From positions 2,108,001 to 2,172,000 of the forward strand of contig OZ242304.1 of assembly GCA_965207915.1 (NCBI GenBank): a DNA stretch of 64,000 bases, given 5' to 3'. The stretch comes from VXNJ01 sp009840625. GTDB lineage: Bacteria; Chloroflexota; UBA11872; VXNJ01. Position 1 is the stretch's first letter. Each line of letters begins with the position of its first letter. Below are positions 1-8,503 of the stretch, piece after piece. The translations under genes were made by a program, and so were the position numbers. The notes beneath the pieces were generated by a model. The model saw only the letters and a list, made by a program, of their open reading frames with translations, was not told where the DNA came from and ran no database searches.

Positions 1-741
1 CACACGCTGCCGTTCGAGTGGTACGAGGAGCTCCTGCGCACGGTCCGCCGCGAGCGCCCCAACGTGCAGATCAAGGCGTTCACGGCGGCCGAGATCGATT
101 ACTTCTGCAAGCGTTTCAAGCTCAGCGAGGACGAGGTATTCGACCGATTGATCGATGCCGGATTACAGTCGATGCCCGGCGGCGGAGCGGAAGTGTTCTC
201 CGACCGCGTACGCAAACTCCTGTTCCGCGGCAAGATCGGCCGTCACCGCTGGATGGACATCCACCACATGGCCCACCGCCGCGGCCTGCGCTCGAATGCG
301 ACGCTGCTATACGGGCACATAGAAACGCTGGAGGAACGGATCGACCATCTGGTCTTCCTGCGCGAGGGACAGGACGTGACCGGTGGATTCCTGGCTTTCA
401 TTCCGCTCGAATACCAGCTGGGGACCACCCGCCTGGTTGACCGCGGCGCCACCGCAATCGATGACCTGAAGATGCTGGCGGTGTCGCGCCTGATGCTGGA
501 CAACGTCCCGCACATCAAGTCCTATTGGATCATGACCGGAGCCGAAACCGCCGCGATCGGCCTCAATTTCGGCGCCGACGACCTCGACGGCACGATCGGC
601 AAGGAGCGCATAGCCCACGCCGCCCTGGCGGAGAGTCCCCTGGGACTCGAACGGGAAGCGATGGCCCAGATGGTGCGCGACGCCGGCAAGATTCCGGTGG
701 CGCGCAACGCCCTCTACCGCGAGGTGGAAGTCTTTGCCTGA
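1..741 (+). CDS. mqnE: Aminofutalosine synthase MqnE, 5' truncated
   Basis: The reading frame is open from base 1, so the start lies outside the window and only the last 246 residues are present. MqnE is a radical SAM enzyme that joins SAM to the MqnA product to make aminofutalosine in menaquinone synthesis. The visible half has the family landmarks: IKAFTAAEI, the SMPGGGAEVFSDRVR loop, ATLLYGHIET, LDNVPHIKSYWIMTG and NFGADDLDGTI. The CxxxCxxC cluster motif would be upstream of base 1. The stop overlaps the TTG start of mqnA by 8 bp, so the genes are probably translationally coupled. MqnC is a homologue two genes away, but the SYWIMTG and FGADDLDGT signatures fit MqnE. Confidence 0.93.
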   Translation, partial: HTLPFEWYEELLRTVRRERPNVQIKAFTAAEIDYFCKRFKLSEDEVFDRLIDAGLQSMPGGGAEVFSDRVRKLLFRGKIGRHRWMDIHHMAHRRGLRSNATLLYGHIETLEERIDHLVFLREGQDVTGGFLAFIPLEYQLGTTRLVDRGATAIDDLKMLAVSRLMLDNVPHIKSYWIMTGAETAAIGLNFGADDLDGTIGKERIAHAALAESPLGLEREAMAQMVRDAGKIPVARNALYREVEVFA

Positions 742-1516
742 GAGCTCCGAGCTGCAACGGCTGCGGCTGGGCCGGATCGCATATCTGAACACCGAACCGT
801 TTTTTGCCAGCGACACCATCCGCTCGACCGCGGTCTCGCTGCCGCCGCGCCAGATGTACGACCTGGCAGCCGCCGGCACGATCGACGCCGCCCCGCTTCC
901 CTCGGTGGCCCTGGCCGACCATCCCGACCTGTTTGCCCAGGTCGGCAACTTCACGATCGCGGCCGCCGGTCCGGTCAGTTCGGTGCTGCTCCGCTCGCGG
1001 ATTCCGCCTTCAGAATTCAGTCCCGGTACCCGCATCGGCGTAACTTCGGAGACCGCGACCTCGCTGCGGCTGCTGAAGGTTCTCCTGTACGAGTACTGGG
1101 GCTTGGGCCAAGGCCTGCTATTCGACCCCTTGGGTCCCGAAAACGACGCCCAGCTGGTGATCGGCGACCAGGCCCTCAGCGAGCAGGCGGCCGAATTCCC
1201 ACACTTGATCGACCTGGGAGCGGCCTGGTACGAGTTCTCCGGGTCGCCATTCGTGTACGCGCTGTGGCTGGCCGGCCCCCGCGCATCCGAATCGGCCCTG
1301 GAGGAGCTGGCCGACTATTTTTCGGTCAACCTGGCCCGCAACGGCGCCGATGTCTCGGAGATCGCGGACCGCCGCCCGGGGCTGGGCATGACGGAGGAGC
1401 AGATCGAATCCTACCTGGCCAAATTCAGCTACCGTCTCGGCGAACGCGAGCGGGTCGGCCTGGAGCAGTTCTTCGAATTGGACGCCCGCGTGCGAACCCG
1501 GAGCGTCTCCCGATGA
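734..1516 (+). CDS. mqnA: Chorismate dehydratase MqnA
   Basis: This 260-residue protein is predicted to convert chorismate to 3-enolpyruvylbenzoate, the first committed step of the futalosine pathway. The N-terminus carries the family pattern LRLGRIAYLNTEPFF, followed by DAAPLPSVALADHPDL and GVTSETATSLRLLKVLL, in a periplasmic-binding-protein-like fold that here acts in the cytoplasm. No signal peptide is visible. The start is a TTG inside the end of mqnE; no ATG or GTG is better placed. The stop overlaps the ATG of mqnC by 4 bp (ATGA). The assignment rests on both sequence and the mqn operon context. Confidence 0.92.
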   Translation: MPESSELQRLRLGRIAYLNTEPFFASDTIRSTAVSLPPRQMYDLAAAGTIDAAPLPSVALADHPDLFAQVGNFTIAAAGPVSSVLLRSRIPPSEFSPGTRIGVTSETATSLRLLKVLLYEYWGLGQGLLFDPLGPENDAQLVIGDQALSEQAAEFPHLIDLGAAWYEFSGSPFVYALWLAGPRASESALEELADYFSVNLARNGADVSEIADRRPGLGMTEEQIESYLAKFSYRLGERERVGLEQFFELDARVRTRSVSR

Positions 1517-2622
1517 TCGATGCCATCCGCGCCAAACTCGTCGCCAACGAACGGCTGGACAGCGCCGACGGTCTCTATCTTTTGGAGCGCGCCGACCTGC
1601 TGGAGCTGGGCCAGCTGGCCGCAGAGGCCCGCTTTGCGCGGCACCCCGATCCGGTGGTCACATACGTAGTCGACACGAACCTCAACTACACCAACATCTG
1701 CGACGCCTACTGCTCGTTCTGCGCGTTTTATCGGCCTCCGGGGTCCGGCGCCGAGCAGGGCGCTTACACCTACACCGCCGACGAGATCGTCGAGCAGGTC
1801 GGGCGGGCCGCCGAAATGGGATGCACGACCGTGCTCATGCAGGGCGGCCTTCACCCGAACCTGCCGCTGACCTATTACACCGACTTGGTACGCGCCGTCC
1901 TCGCCGCCCATCCACAGGTGACGCCCCATTTCTGGTCGGCCCCGGAGATTTTCAAAATGGCCCAGGTCAGCGGAGAGTCCTACTCCGCGATTTTCGAGGC
2001 TCTCTGGGAAGCCGGTCAGAGGACTTTGCCCGGTGGTGGCGCCGAGGTCCTGACCAACCGGGTGCGGCACAAGATCTCGCCGCTGAAGATGGATGCCGAC
2101 GAATGGATAAAGATCCTGCGCGCGGCCCACGGGGTCGGATTCACCGGGACGGCGACGATGATGTACGGGCACGTGGAGACCGACGCCGACATCGTCGAGC
2201 ACCTGGACCGGATCCGGGACCTTCAGGATGAACCCGGGCCGGGCTACTTCCACGCATTCGTCCCCTGGAGCTTCTCCCCCGGCGACACGCCGCTGGGTCG
2301 CCGCCTGGGCCGCAAGCGGGCCGGGCCCAACAAGTACTTGCGGATCCTGGCGCTGGCGCGGCTGTACCTGGACAATTTCGACCACATCGACGCCAGCTGG
2401 TTTTCCGAAGGCAAGAAGACCGGCCAGATCGCCCTGCACTTCGGGGCCGACGATTTCGGCGGCACGCTGTTCGACGAGAACGTGATGAACGAGGCCGGTC
2501 ACTACAACCGGACGACCGAGGCCGAAGTTCAGCTCATGATCCGCGAAGCCGGTTTCAAACCGGCACGGCGCGATACGAAATACCGGGTGCTTGAACAGAT
2601 CGCAGATCCGGTGGCGGTCTGA
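1513..2622 (+). CDS. mqnC: Cyclic dehypoxanthinylfutalosine synthase MqnC
   Basis: This 369-residue radical SAM enzyme cyclises dehypoxanthine futalosine in menaquinone synthesis. The cluster-binding motif CDAYCSFC (C-x3-C-x2-C) sits at about residues 66-73, preceded by VVDTNLNYTNIC. Later family blocks are LMQGGLHPNL, TLPGGGAEVLTNRVRHKISP, MMYGHVETDADI, HAFVPWSFSPGDT and HFGADDFGGTL. The frame is open further upstream inside mqnA, but the ATG at 1513 overlaps the mqnA stop in an ATGA junction and gives the normal family N-terminus. The stop shares one base with the mqnD start. Confidence 0.95.
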   Translation: MIDAIRAKLVANERLDSADGLYLLERADLLELGQLAAEARFARHPDPVVTYVVDTNLNYTNICDAYCSFCAFYRPPGSGAEQGAYTYTADEIVEQVGRAAEMGCTTVLMQGGLHPNLPLTYYTDLVRAVLAAHPQVTPHFWSAPEIFKMAQVSGESYSAIFEALWEAGQRTLPGGGAEVLTNRVRHKISPLKMDADEWIKILRAAHGVGFTGTATMMYGHVETDADIVEHLDRIRDLQDEPGPGYFHAFVPWSFSPGDTPLGRRLGRKRAGPNKYLRILALARLYLDNFDHIDASWFSEGKKTGQIALHFGADDFGGTLFDENVMNEAGHYNRTTEAEVQLMIREAGFKPARRDTKYRVLEQIADPVAV

Positions 2623-3476
2623 TGGCCGGGATTGGCGAACTGACGATCGGGCACAGTCCGGACGCCGACGATGCTTTCATGTTCTACGCGATCACCCACG
2701 ACCTGGTCGGGATCGGCGATGGTGCCAGGTACCGGCACCGCGAGGTGCTCGAAGACATCCAGAGTCTTAACGAACGTGCCCTGCGGGCCGAACTGGATAT
2801 GACCGCGATTTCGGCGGCCGTCTATCCGGACGTGGCCGCCGACTACCAGATCCTCTGTTGCGGCGCCTCGATGGGGCTCGGTTACGGCCCGCTGGTAGTG
2901 AGCCGCGAGCCTTGCGCGCTGCCCGATCTGGCCGGGAAGCGGGTGGCCATGCCGGGGCCGCACACCACTGCTTTCATGCTCTCGAAGATGTTCCTTCCTA
3001 CGGTTGAGGCGGTGCAGCTGCCGTTCGATCAGGTTATGGAGCCGGTCGCCGACGGCGAACTTGCCGCGGCGGTCGTGATCCACGAGGGGCAGCTCACCTA
3101 CGTTGACGCCGGGCTCTACAAGATCTGCGATCTGGGCCAGGTCTGGTTTGAAGAAACCGGCCTGCCGTTGCCGCTGGGGCTCGACTGCGTCAAGCGGTCG
3201 TTGCCGTCGGACCTGCGCCTGCAACTGCTCGACGCGCTGCAAGGCAGCATCCGGGCGGCGTTTGCCAATAATGCCGCCGCGGTTGATTACGCGCTGCAGT
3301 TCGGCCGCGGGATCGACGCCGAGCGCGGCGAGAAGTTCGCCAAGATGTACGTGAACGATCTCACCTACGACATGGGAGACGACGGCGTCGCGGCGCTTGC
3401 CGAGCTTTACCGGCGGGCGGCCGCGGCCGAGATAATTCCGGCTGCTCCGCCGGTGGACGTGCTTTTTCCGGGATAA
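2622..3476 (+). CDS. mqnD: 1,4-dihydroxy-6-naphthoate synthase MqnD
   Basis: This 284-residue protein is predicted to cleave cyclic dehypoxanthine futalosine to 1,4-dihydroxy-6-naphthoate. Diagnostic segments are LTIGHSPDADDAFMFYAI near the N-terminus, then ALRAELDMTAISAAVYPDV, GYGPLVVSREP and the VIHEGQLTY block. The ATG overlaps the mqnC stop by one base (TGATG). The set mqnE-mqnA-mqnC-mqnD covers every dedicated step except the nucleosidase MqnB, which is not in this window. After the stop there are 164 bp with no convincing gene before the convergent PhyH gene. Confidence 0.94.
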   Translation: MAGIGELTIGHSPDADDAFMFYAITHDLVGIGDGARYRHREVLEDIQSLNERALRAELDMTAISAAVYPDVAADYQILCCGASMGLGYGPLVVSREPCALPDLAGKRVAMPGPHTTAFMLSKMFLPTVEAVQLPFDQVMEPVADGELAAAVVIHEGQLTYVDAGLYKICDLGQVWFEETGLPLPLGLDCVKRSLPSDLRLQLLDALQGSIRAAFANNAAAVDYALQFGRGIDAERGEKFAKMYVNDLTYDMGDDGVAALAELYRRAAAAEIIPAAPPVDVLFPG

Positions 3477-3640
3477 ACGATTCCGGCGAGATCTTGACCT
3501 AGTCCGGCAATTTCACGGGGACTTGGAAGTCGGAGGCGGCGGACTAGCGTCCTCGAGCGTCGCCCGCTCCACTGGAGGTCCGCAAGCCCCTGGTTTTTGT
3601 TCTGGCGGTAGCACATTGCGCCGCCGCCAGACAATGGCCT

Positions 3641-4486
3641 TTAGACGCGCCCTCCCAGCGGGCGGGGCTTCTTTCCAGACTTGCGGGCGTTGATTCCGGT
3701 AACTTGTTGCTTGGTCGAGTTCCCGACTCCCAACTCGCCGAGTTCGCCCTCCGGCAGTTGATCGCAAACCACTTCGCCGCCGCGGGCCACTTCGATCCAG
3801 GCCCCCCGCGGACCCCCGGTGTTGGGATCGATGGCAAATGACGGGCAGAACTGGATTACGTACGCCAGCCGGGCCTGGTCCGACTGGTTGGGGCCGGAGC
3901 GGTGCAGGCACATCGATGACATTGCGATCGCACGTCCCTTGGCCACGTCGATGGTCACGCCCGGATCATCGCCGTCGTAGCCCACCAGATCGGGCGAATC
4001 CTCGGCCTTTTTGTGTTCTTGCAGGCCCCACCGGTGCGACCCCGGCATGACCGCGAGGGTACCGTTGTGCTCGTTGACGTCGTGCAGCGGCAGCCAGATG
4101 GTCAGGTATTCCTCCGGAACGATCGGGTAGTAGCCCGAATCCTGGTGCCAGTCGAATTTGCCGCCGGTTCGCGGGGCCTTGGTGACTGCCTGGTCCCAGT
4201 AGAGCCGGACGTCGTCCCCGATCAGCTCCATTGCCAGCTGCGACATCGTCTCGCCGACCGCCAGCTGGCGTGCGGCGGAACTCTTGTCGTGCATGTCCCA
4301 GATGAAGTTGCGACCGACGATGTTGATCGAGTCGCCACCGTCCTCGGCCCGCTCGGCGTCCATGATATTGCGCAGGCGCTCAAAATCGTCTGCGGTCGAA
4401 TCGAGCAATTCGTCGGTGAAAAGCTTGTCGGTGACGAAATACCCGTCGCGCTCGAATGCTTCGCGTTGTTCGGATGTAACCAGCAT
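3641..4486 (-). CDS. Phytanoyl-CoA dioxygenase (PhyH) family protein
   Basis: This 281-residue Fe(II)/2-oxoglutarate dioxygenase of the PhyH family has the iron ligands WHQDSGY (HxD) and a distal His in CLHRSGPNQS. An Arg that could bind 2-oxoglutarate follows in QARLAYV. ERDGYFVTDKLF near the N-terminus is typical of the family. I start at the ATG at 4486; the frame is open to 4612 but the extension has no family similarity. The real substrate is unknown, since PhyH proteins hydroxylate many small molecules. It is transcribed divergently from the amidase across 82 bp, so the two may share regulation, probably in catabolism of an amide or modified acid. Confidence 0.85.
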   Translation of the reverse strand: MLVTSEQREAFERDGYFVTDKLFTDELLDSTADDFERLRNIMDAERAEDGGDSINIVGRNFIWDMHDKSSAARQLAVGETMSQLAMELIGDDVRLYWDQAVTKAPRTGGKFDWHQDSGYYPIVPEEYLTIWLPLHDVNEHNGTLAVMPGSHRWGLQEHKKAEDSPDLVGYDGDDPGVTIDVAKGRAIAMSSMCLHRSGPNQSDQARLAYVIQFCPSFAIDPNTGGPRGAWIEVARGGEVVCDQLPEGELGELGVGNSTKQQVTGINARKSGKKPRPLGGRV

Positions 4487-4568
4487 CTTGATCGCCTGTT
4501 GCCATTTGAGATTGCGGGCGCTTCGCATAATCACGGCGAGTCCAGCCCCGCTAGATTGTGCACGCGCA

Positions 4569-5993
4569 ATGCCCAGCGACGCAAATCCCGATTCAGCGGC
4601 TATCGGATTCACTTCGGCCCGCGAACTGGTGCGCGCCTACTCCGAGCGCCGCCTCGGCGCGGTCGAGGTCGCCCGCGCGCTACTGGATCGAATTGAGCGC
4701 TTCAACCCGGGGTTGAATGCTTTCTACCTAGTCTGTGAAGACGCCCTTGAGCAGGCCAGGCAGGCCCAGGTCCAGATTGACGCCGGCCGGGCCGGTCCGC
4801 TCTGCGGCGTGCCGGTGGTGCTTAAAGACCACACACTGGTGAAGGGCCTGCCGGCACCGTACGGCTCGCTGGCCAACGCCGGCAGCATCGCCGCAGAAGA
4901 TTCGATCATCTGGGAGCGGTTGCGCGCCGCCGGCGCGGTGCTTCTGGGCAAGACGATCATGCCGGCGTATGGACACATGGGGGTAACCCACAGTTACCTG
5001 CACGGCATCACCCGCAACCCCTGGAACCCGGCCCACACTCCCGGCGGTTCATCCGGCGGATCGGCGGTCGCGGTCGCCGGCGGCATGGCGCCGGTGGCGA
5101 TAGGGACCGACGGCGGAGGATCTATCCGGATTCCGAGTTCCTTCTCCGGAATCTATGGGCTCAAACCGTCGCTGGGGCGGGTGCCAATGTATCCGACCAT
5201 CGGAAATTCCGACCAGCTCTCGCACGGCGGGCCGATGACCAGAACGGTGGCCGATGCGGCCCTGACCCTTAACGTCCTGGCCGGTCCGGACGAACGCGAC
5301 AACATTTCGCTGCCCGGGCCGGTTCCGGATTACCTGGCCGGGATCGACGAGCTGGATCCGCCCCGCACGCGCATCGCATACGCGCCAGAGCTGGGTTTTG
5401 CCCAGGTCGACCCGGAAGTCGCCGCGGTCTGCCGGTCGGCCGTCGACCGGCTTTCCGACGCAGGTTGCCGGATCGAGGAAGTCGGAGCCATCTGGGATGA
5501 TCCGAGCGAGGACTTTATGGCGCTGTTCAGCACGAACTACGCCCTGCGCAGCGGCGCCGACCTGGAACGCGACCGCGCTCTGTTAGAACCGACCTACGTC
5601 GCAATGGTCGAACACGGACTTTCGCTCTCGCGCGAAAAGGTGATCGCCGCCGGCGCCCGGCGCCGCGAAATGGTGGCACGGGGGCGGGAATTGTTCGAGC
5701 GATTTGATGTCCTGCTGCTGCCGACGGTGGCGGTACTGCCGCTGAAGGTCGGTACGGACGCTCCCGCCGACGCTGATGGCCTGGAACCCCTTTCCTGGGC
5801 AACCCACACCTATACCTTCAACCTGACCGGATACCCGGCTGCCAGTTGTCCGGCGGGGTTCGCCGCCGGCAACCTGCCGGTAGGCCTGCAGGTCGTGGGA
5901 CCGCGCTTTGCCGACCAGATGGTGCTCTCGTACTCGCGCCTGCTGGAAAAAATCCTGCCGTTTGCCGAAGAACGTCCGCCGCTGGTCGCCTGA
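4569..5993 (+). CDS. Amidase signature family hydrolase
   Basis: This 474-residue protein of the amidase signature family contains the Ser-cisSer-Lys triad: Lys86 in VVLKDHT, the cis-Ser in PGGSSGGSAV (about 161) and the nucleophile Ser185 in GTDGGGSIR. It lacks the GatA context (no gatC or gatB nearby), so a catabolic amidase is more likely than tRNA-dependent amidotransferase. The ATG at 4569 gives an N-terminus with the usual helical FTSARELVRAYSERRLGAVE segment; the longer open frame overlaps the PhyH gene on the other strand and is not used. It converges on the Gfo/Idh gene with 25 bp between stops. Confidence 0.88.
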   Translation: MPSDANPDSAAIGFTSARELVRAYSERRLGAVEVARALLDRIERFNPGLNAFYLVCEDALEQARQAQVQIDAGRAGPLCGVPVVLKDHTLVKGLPAPYGSLANAGSIAAEDSIIWERLRAAGAVLLGKTIMPAYGHMGVTHSYLHGITRNPWNPAHTPGGSSGGSAVAVAGGMAPVAIGTDGGGSIRIPSSFSGIYGLKPSLGRVPMYPTIGNSDQLSHGGPMTRTVADAALTLNVLAGPDERDNISLPGPVPDYLAGIDELDPPRTRIAYAPELGFAQVDPEVAAVCRSAVDRLSDAGCRIEEVGAIWDDPSEDFMALFSTNYALRSGADLERDRALLEPTYVAMVEHGLSLSREKVIAAGARRREMVARGRELFERFDVLLLPTVAVLPLKVGTDAPADADGLEPLSWATHTYTFNLTGYPAASCPAGFAAGNLPVGLQVVGPRFADQMVLSYSRLLEKILPFAEERPPLVA

Positions 5994-6018
5994 TCCGGTG
6001 CGTTGGTAGCCGGTGCGG

Positions 6019-7266
6019 TTATCCGTCCAGGCCAAGTGATGCATCGATCGGCCCCTGCCAGGCGTAGGCGCGGCGATCGATCACCTCTTCGGGCGTAATC
6101 TCGCGCTTGAGCGAGCTGGATTCGAGCTGGGCGTAGGCGAGCGCCAGATCGCGCAGGCCCTGCCGGCCGTCGCATTCGGGTGCGACGCTTCCGCCGCTGT
6201 TAATAGCGGCCAGGAAATCGGCGAACTGAAGACCGAATTCGTGCTTGATTCCCTCCGGAAACCACCCACCAAGGACGGCCCGATCGGCGTCCCGCCAGAG
6301 CAGGTCGACAACGTCGGCCGAATTGCCGCGATCGTCGACGATGTTGCGACCGACGATCGATCCCGAACTGCCGTAATAGGCGGTAACGTGCGGCTGATCG
6401 AGCGGTCGGCCGTGCAGCCCGCGGGCGATCAGAACCTGGCCGAAACCGCCACCGGCCAGCCGCAACTGCGAAATGCAAAAGTCATCCGATTCGTCCCGGA
6501 CCTCGGCGTAGTCGGCGTGGGCGTCGGGGGCGGTTTTGATCTCCTCGAGAGTGCCGGCCATCCCGCTTACCGCTTCAATCCGGCCGGCAACGTATTCGAT
6601 CATGTGCAGGCGATGGACCCCCAGGTCGAGGGCGGTATTCGATCCGACCCGGTTGAGCTGGTGCCGCCATAGGTTCCCGGACCCGAAGTGGGGCGGTCTA
6701 CCGGGCACACCCATCTCGCGGTGGACCACGAACTGGATGGATCCGATACGGCCGCTTTCCACGACCCAGTGCTGGGCGCGGTGCAGTTCGATGTGGCGAA
6801 CCATTTCCGCCACCGCCAGGACGCAATCGTGGGCGGCAGCCGAGTCGATCATCGTCTGGGCGGCGTGGGTGGTTATCGCCATCGGTTTTTCGACCAACGC
6901 GTGCACCCCGGCGCTGAAGCAGTCCCGGGCCATCCCATGGTGCTGCGATACCTGGGTCAATATCAGTACCGCGTCGACCAGGTCGGCATCGAGCATTGCC
7001 CGATAGTCGTCGAACACCTCCGGTCTTTCCGATTGCAGTTCGGAAACGTAGATGTGCGGCGTCGACATCGGATTCGCGGGATCGCTGACCGGCGGTTTTC
7101 GGGGCTCAATCCCGTCTTCGGGAGAACGAAACATCAGCGCGTTTTTGATGTGACCGGAACACAGAGCCGTGATCGTGGCCTCACAGACGCCGGCTTCGAT
7201 CACCTGGGATATCCCAGCCAGATGGGCAGGCAGGACTCGCCCGCAACCGATGATCCCGATCCGCAT
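6019..7266 (-). CDS. Gfo/Idh/MocA family oxidoreductase
   Basis: This 415-residue dehydrogenase-like protein has an N-terminal Rossmann motif MRIGIIGCGRVLPAHL and the family signature VHALVEKPMAITTHAA. A central block with GSNTALDLGVHRLHMIEYV supplies the conserved Asp and His of the C-terminal domain. The family usually acts on sugars, inositols or related polyols with NAD(P). Residues about 42-70 form an insertion relative to compact family members, so it is longer than usual. It is the first of three Gfo/Idh proteins in the window, none closely alike. It is divergent from the aldo/keto reductase pair across 139 bp, which suggests a shared sugar or lactone pathway. Substrate not determinable. 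Confidence 0.85.
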   Translation of the reverse strand: MRIGIIGCGRVLPAHLAGISQVIEAGVCEATITALCSGHIKNALMFRSPEDGIEPRKPPVSDPANPMSTPHIYVSELQSERPEVFDDYRAMLDADLVDAVLILTQVSQHHGMARDCFSAGVHALVEKPMAITTHAAQTMIDSAAAHDCVLAVAEMVRHIELHRAQHWVVESGRIGSIQFVVHREMGVPGRPPHFGSGNLWRHQLNRVGSNTALDLGVHRLHMIEYVAGRIEAVSGMAGTLEEIKTAPDAHADYAEVRDESDDFCISQLRLAGGGFGQVLIARGLHGRPLDQPHVTAYYGSSGSIVGRNIVDDRGNSADVVDLLWRDADRAVLGGWFPEGIKHEFGLQFADFLAAINSGGSVAPECDGRQGLRDLALAYAQLESSSLKREITPEEVIDRRAYAWQGPIDASLGLDG

Positions 7267-7405
7267 GTTCTGCCACCCTCCGGCGCTGACCCGAACTGGT
7301 ATGGGTCCGCCGCCAAATTACGCTCGGCGCTCATCTGTGGATGCGGGCCCCAATAGCAATAATGGCCGGGGCCAGTACACGAACGAACGCCAAAGGGATT
7401 TGTTG

Positions 7406-8368
7406 ATGGAAAAAGTCCGTCTGGGTGCCACCGACTTGCTGGTGACGCCAATCTGCATCGGAACCAGCGCGCTTGGCAATATGCCGGACACTTACACCTA
7501 CGCGGTCGACGAGGAACGAGCCTGGTCAACCGTGCGGGCAATCTTCGACGGTCCGCTAAATTTCCTGGACGTCTCGCGAAATTACGGCATGGGACAGTCC
7601 GAGGCGCGGATCGGTGACGTTATTCGCGAGCGGGGCGGCAAACCCGCCGATCTGGTCATTTCCACCAAGCTCGATCGCGACATGGACAGCGGGCGGTTCG
7701 ACGCCGCCCAGGCGCGCCGTTCCCTGGAAGAGAGCCTGTCGGCCCTTGGCGTCGATCGAGTGGAGATCCTGCACCTGCACGATCCCGAATACGCCGCCGA
7801 CATTGACGAAGTGACCCGGTCGGGGGGCGCTCTGGACGAGTTATTCAAGATGCGCAGCGAAGGCCTGTGCGACTACGTCGGCCTGGCCGCCGGTGACGTG
7901 ACCGTAATGACGCCGCTGGTTGAGACGTGGGACTTTGACTTCTTGATCTCGCACAACCGGTTCTCAATCATCAACGGCAACGCCGAGCCGCTGTTCGACC
8001 TGGCGATCGAGCGCGGGATTGTCGTCCTAAACGCCGCTCCCTACATGGGTGGCGTCCTGGCCAAGGGCAGTGAGGCGTACCCGCGCATGACCTACATGCC
8101 GGCGTCCCGGAAACAGCTCGATCCGGTGCGCGAACTCGAGCAGATCTGCCGGGAATACCAGGTGCCGCTGGGCGCTGCCGCGCTGCAGTATTCGCAGCGC
8201 GATCCACGGGTGAGCGCGACCATCTGCGGCTGCTCGCGCCCGGAACGGATCGAGCAGACTATTGCCTGGTTTGAGCACCCGGTTCCGGAAGGATTCTGGA
8301 ACGCGATCGCGCAGATACCACGCGGGTTCGGCGACCCTGAAGCCGACCGCGAATACAAGCCGGGTTGA
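7406..8368 (+). CDS. Aldo/keto reductase, copy 1
   Basis: This 320-residue TIM-barrel aldo/keto reductase shows the catalytic tetrad in family context: Asp and Tyr in FLDVSRNYGMGQSE, Lys in VISTKLDRD and His in EILHLHDPE. The C-terminal AALQYSQRDPRVSATICG segment is typical of the L-fucose/D-arabinose dehydrogenase-like branch. The ATG at 7406 follows an AGGGA ribosome-binding site, which rules out the longer frame opening at 7169. A paralogue of exactly the same length follows 135 bp downstream. Predicted to oxidise or reduce a sugar or sugar lactone with NAD(P); the substrate is unknown. Confidence 0.88.
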   Translation: MEKVRLGATDLLVTPICIGTSALGNMPDTYTYAVDEERAWSTVRAIFDGPLNFLDVSRNYGMGQSEARIGDVIRERGGKPADLVISTKLDRDMDSGRFDAAQARRSLEESLSALGVDRVEILHLHDPEYAADIDEVTRSGGALDELFKMRSEGLCDYVGLAAGDVTVMTPLVETWDFDFLISHNRFSIINGNAEPLFDLAIERGIVVLNAAPYMGGVLAKGSEAYPRMTYMPASRKQLDPVRELEQICREYQVPLGAAALQYSQRDPRVSATICGCSRPERIEQTIAWFEHPVPEGFWNAIAQIPRGFGDPEADREYKPG

Positions 8369-8503
8369 TCCTTCAAATCGGCGATCGCCGAATGATCGTA
8401 ATCCGGTACCCAGCGACCCGGCTCCAACTGCGTCAATTCAATTTGAGTCCGCACCGGTTCGGGATCGTGTGACTGGGATGTGCTTCTTACCTGGAGCGGA
8501 TTT

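Noticed and set aside
3530..3585. A tRNA-like 3' end (CGTCGCCCGCTCCA) after mqnD
   Set aside because: No matching 5' acceptor strand, D arm or anticodon arm can be found upstream, and the T loop lacks the TTCRA core.
7336..7385. Inverted repeat GGCCCC...GGGGCC upstream of the first aldo/keto reductase
   Set aside because: Only 6 bp of stem in GC-rich DNA with an unpaired loop of about 16 bases; easily due to chance.
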